Source of the DNA: Mycobacteriaceae bacterium
Lineage (GTDB): Bacteria; Actinomycetota; Actinomycetes; Mycobacteriales; Mycobacteriaceae
Direction of reading: 5' to 3'
DNA length: 9,130 nucleotides
Assembly: GCA_013362555.1 (NCBI GenBank)
Contig: JABFVX010000534.1
Span: 1-9,130 of the forward strand
Under the pieces are notes generated by a model. That model was given only the letters and a program-made list of their open reading frames with translations. It was not told the origin of the DNA and searched no databases. Below, in pieces: positions 7,077 through 9,130 of this stretch (positions are counted from its first letter, which is position 1; every line of letters starts with the position of its first letter). The translations under genes and the position numbers were made by a program.

Positions 7077-7091
7077 GGTATTCTCCCGGTC

Positions 7092-8351
7092 ATGAAACGG
7101 ACCAGTCTTATTTGTGCTGTTCTGCTGGGGTTTGCGGTGCTGACAGTGGGGCTCTCGGGGCCCGCGGCGGAGCGCGCGGTCGCCGAGCCGCTGCCGCCTG
7201 TCCCGGCGCAGGACCCCTTCTACGCTCAGCCGCATTCGCTGAAGGGCGCCCGCCCCGGGCAGGTGATCGCAAGCCGTCCGGTGACCGTGACGGGCATTCC
7301 GACGTCGACGCCGTTCAGCGCGTGGCAGCTCAAGTACGTCAGCGAGGACACCAAGGGCAAGCCGTGGACCACGATCGCGACGCTGATCCGGCCTGCGCGC
7401 CAGGCGGGTCCGCCGAAGTTGATGTCGTTCCAGCCGTGGATCGACGCGCTCGACAGTCGCTGCAACCCGTCCTACCAGTTGCGCATGGGGCAGGTCTATG
7501 AAGGGCCGACCGGCATGATCGCGGAGATGTTGAACGCCGCGAAGCTGATCGACCGCGGCTGGACCACGGTGATCTCGGACTACCTCGGTCCCGACAACCA
7601 GTTCGCCGCCGGGTTCGTCGAAGGCCGCGACACCCTCGACGGCATTCGGGCGGCGGAGAACTTCGCGCCTGCCGGGCTGATCGGCGCGAAGACGCCGGTG
7701 GCGCTGCTCGGCTACTCCGGCGGAGCGCGGGCCACCGAGTTCGCCGCGGAGTTGGCGCCGAAGTACGCGCCCGAGCTCAACCTGGTCGGCTCCGCGGCGG
7801 GCGGCCTGCCCGGCGACATGGGACTGACCGCGGCGCTGATCAACGGCGGCCCGTTCGCGGGCATCGAGTACTCGTCGTCGTTCGGGATCGCCCGGGCCTA
7901 CCCAGAGCTGAACATCCCGGCGCTGTTCGCCGACAAGAGCCTGTATCCAGCGGTGTCGCAGATGTGCCAGGTGCAGATCTTGGCCACGTATGCCGGAAAT
8001 ACTGTCCAGGACAGGACGGTCAACCGTGAGTGGGTCATGGGCCTGCCGAAGATCGTGAAGGTCCTCGACACCCTCAAAGCCGGGCGCTACGGCACTCCGA
8101 AATCGCCGCTGTACCTGTTCCAGGGCGCGCATGACGACATCGGCACCGCCGGCGTGGTCGACCGGCTGGTTGCCGACTACTGCACCCGCAAGGTTCCGGT
8201 GACCTATGCCCGCTACAACGCCTCCTACGCCAACCACGTCCTCACCGAATCGCTAGGCGAGGACAAGGCCATCGACTGGATTGCGGGCCGTTTCGCTCAC
8301 GCCCCCGTCGGCAACACCTGCGGTCGCCCGATCAACGCCGAAGCCAACTGA
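7092..8351 (+). CDS. Secreted LIP-family (secretory) lipase
   Basis: A 419-residue alpha/beta hydrolase of the secretory lipase (LIP) family. The N-terminus is a Sec-type signal peptide: MKR, a hydrophobic stretch LICAVLLGFAVLTVGL, then a likely cleavage near AVAEP (residues 29-33). The nucleophile is S209 in GYSGGA; D348 or D349 (GAHDDIG) and H382 (YANHVL) are the likely remaining triad members. Four cysteines (124, 292, 364, 410) in the exported part could form disulfides, as is usual in this family. Expected to hydrolyse triglycerides or other acyl esters outside the cell. The start at 7092 is chosen because the signal peptide begins there; 20 codons of open frame upstream come from palindromic repeat E. 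No sequence sign ties it to the NRPS pathway. Confidence 0.93.
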   Translation: MKRTSLICAVLLGFAVLTVGLSGPAAERAVAEPLPPVPAQDPFYAQPHSLKGARPGQVIASRPVTVTGIPTSTPFSAWQLKYVSEDTKGKPWTTIATLIRPARQAGPPKLMSFQPWIDALDSRCNPSYQLRMGQVYEGPTGMIAEMLNAAKLIDRGWTTVISDYLGPDNQFAAGFVEGRDTLDGIRAAENFAPAGLIGAKTPVALLGYSGGARATEFAAELAPKYAPELNLVGSAAGGLPGDMGLTAALINGGPFAGIEYSSSFGIARAYPELNIPALFADKSLYPAVSQMCQVQILATYAGNTVQDRTVNREWVMGLPKIVKVLDTLKAGRYGTPKSPLYLFQGAHDDIGTAGVVDRLVADYCTRKVPVTYARYNASYANHVLTESLGEDKAIDWIAGRFAHAPVGNTCGRPINAEAN

Positions 8352-8358
8352 CCCCCCT

Positions 8359-8411
8359 CTCCAGAATGACCCGTGACGTGCGTTGGACGCACGTCACGGG
8401 TCATTCTGGAG
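8359..8411. repeat. Palindromic repeat copy F, between convergent genes
   Basis: Perfect 25 bp arms (CTCCAGAATGACCCGTGACG...) around a 3-base loop TGG. This is the cleanest copy of the consensus. It lies 7 bases after the lipase stop and 8 bases after the end of the convergent RibD-like gene. As RNA either strand gives a long perfect hairpin, so it could stop transcription from both sides, although no run of U follows it on either strand. Confidence 0.94.
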
Positions 8412-8419
8412 GAAAGCGG

Positions 8420-8962
8420 TCAGCTGGGGGCGAGCCGGTGGACGACGATTCCGGATTTGAAGGTCGTGGTGCCGAGGAGTTGCAGGTGTGTGAGGTCGCG
8501 GCCCTCGAAGAGGCGGGCGCCGGAACCGGCTACCGCGGGGACGACCCAGAGGTGGTACTCGTCGACGAGCTTGGCGTCGAGCAGGGTCTGGGACAGCGAG
8601 CCGGTTCCGAACTTGAGCAGGTCGCCACCGTCCTGGCTCTTGAGCGCGCGCACCGCCGTGGCGATGTCGCCTCGCAGGACGGTCGCGTTCCAGTCGCCGG
8701 ATTCCTGCCGAAGAGTCCGCGAGGCGACGTATTTCGGCATCGAGTTGATGCGATCGGTGTACTCGTCGCCTGCCGGGCGACTCGGCCACGCCCGTGCGAA
8801 GTGCTCGTAGGTTTCGCGTCCGAGCAGGAGGGCGTCCGCGGCGAACAGGAGGCCGGCGGCGTACTCGGAATGCTCGCTGTCCCAGTAGCGGGCGCTCCAC
8901 TTCTCCGGCTGCCCTATGACGCCGTCGGTGGTGACGAACGTGGATTCGACGAGTTTGCGCAT
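8420..8962 (-). CDS. RibD C-terminal/dihydrofolate reductase-like reductase
   Basis: A 180-residue single-domain protein of the RibD C-terminal (bacterial DHFR-like) family common in actinobacteria. Visible family features: STFVTTDGVIG at the N-terminus, LLLGRETYEHF (46-55), KYVASRTL (77-84), GGDLLKFGTGSLSQTLL (112-128), and LVDEYHLWVVPAVAGSGARLF (132-152). The G-T-G-S segment is the expected NADPH-binding region. Members are reductases of mostly unknown substrate, and true folate or riboflavin activity should not be assumed. The ATG at 8962 is preferred over the open frame reaching 9064 because GAGGA lies about 7 bases upstream and the protein then begins as other members do. Confidence 0.9.
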   Translation of the reverse strand: MRKLVESTFVTTDGVIGQPEKWSARYWDSEHSEYAAGLLFAADALLLGRETYEHFARAWPSRPAGDEYTDRINSMPKYVASRTLRQESGDWNATVLRGDIATAVRALKSQDGGDLLKFGTGSLSQTLLDAKLVDEYHLWVVPAVAGSGARLFEGRDLTHLQLLGTTTFKSGIVVHRLAPS

Positions 8963-9063
8963 GGTGTGTCCTCGGGTGGAATCGATCCGACTGTCTGCCC
9001 GCCGCCGGCAACCCGGGCTGAGCCGCGGACCCGCGCAGGCATTCTGCTCAACCAAGGCTAGCA

Positions 9064-9110
9064 CAACAAACGGTTGAATACAGAATCATTCTAGTCAACT
9101 GTTGCTGTTG
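9064..9110. promoter_or_regulatory. Imperfect inverted repeat upstream of the RibD-like gene, possible operator
   Basis: Arms CAACAAACGGTTGA (9064-9077) and TCAACTGTTGCTGTTG (9095-9110) are complementary apart from a 2-base gap and one mismatch. A small palindrome AGAATCATTCT (9082-9092) lies between them. The stretch is much richer in A+T than its surroundings and starts 101 bases before the ATG at 8962. On the minus strand it contains TTGACT (a possible -35), and TAGCCT (a possible -10) lies just downstream, but they are not well spaced. It resembles a TetR-type operator; the regulator is not in the window. Confidence 0.45.
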
Positions 9111-9130
9111 TGACACCCGTAGCGGGGGGG

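Noticed and set aside
6927..8237. Minus-strand 506-codon frame containing the CopZ-like protein at its end
   Set aside because: Most of it is antisense to the lipase gene; only the last 69 codons form a real domain, with their own ribosome binding site.
6717..8351. Lipase as a dedicated enzyme of the isonitrile pathway
   Set aside because: LIP lipases are common stand-alone exported enzymes in these bacteria; the gene is separated from the biosynthetic genes by an opposite-strand gene and two repeat sites.
5548..8411. Calling the palindromic repeats intrinsic terminators
   Set aside because: None is followed by a run of U, one lies between divergent genes and one inside a coding sequence. 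Copies C/D and F, between convergent genes, may still stop transcription, but that is not their common property.
8366..9061. Plus-strand frame of 231 codons after the lipase gene
   Set aside because: It begins in repeat F and is antisense to the RibD-like gene, with no recognisable domain.

Overview
This window is GC-rich actinobacterial DNA, most likely from Nocardia or a close relative. That placement is an inference from base composition, the GTG start, an FcoT-type protein of Mycobacteriales kind and a LIP-family secreted lipase. No rRNA, tRNA, CRISPR or transposase gene is visible.

Positions 1-6594 hold part of a biosynthetic locus with two divergent arms. On the minus strand a small FcoT/ScoD-like thioesterase-fold gene (5416-4862) overlaps by 4 bases a very large gene (4865 to beyond the left edge). 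That gene encodes a FadD10/ScoC-like acyl-AMP ligase fused to an NRPS line: heterocyclization (Cy) - cysteine-type adenylation - carrier protein - second Cy (cut by the window edge). On the plus strand, divergently, lies a non-heme iron/2-oxoglutarate oxygenase (5725-6594) of the ScoE/Rv0097 isonitrile-forming type. Its metal ligands and the residues I recall as substrate contacts are all present. The three tailoring activities (ligase, FcoT-like protein, isonitrile oxygenase) match the isonitrile lipopeptide pathway (sco genes, M. tuberculosis Rv0097-Rv0101). The NRPS part, however, is built to use cysteine and form thiazoline rings. The window therefore looks like an isonitrile-thiazoline metallophore pathway, with the acyl carrier protein either missing or outside the window.

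Positions 6595-9130 hold a CopZ-like copper-binding protein (minus), a secreted LIP-family lipase (plus) and a RibD/dihydrofolate reductase-like protein (minus). A 47 bp imperfect inverted repeat, possibly an operator, lies upstream of the last gene. The copper-binding protein is a suggestive neighbour because isonitrile lipopeptides are known copper-binding metabolites.

The second theme is a family of palindromic repeats about 50 bp long, six copies in 9 kb. The arms read roughly CCAGAATGACCCGTGACG...CGTCACGGGTCATTCTGG. Five copies sit at gene boundaries. One of these supplies the stop codon of the oxygenase, and another contains the likely ribosome binding site of the lipase. The sixth lies in frame inside the first Cy domain of the NRPS, adding 17 codons where the family normally has its conserved SFRDYV stretch. 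This resembles the protein-invading palindromic elements of Rickettsia.
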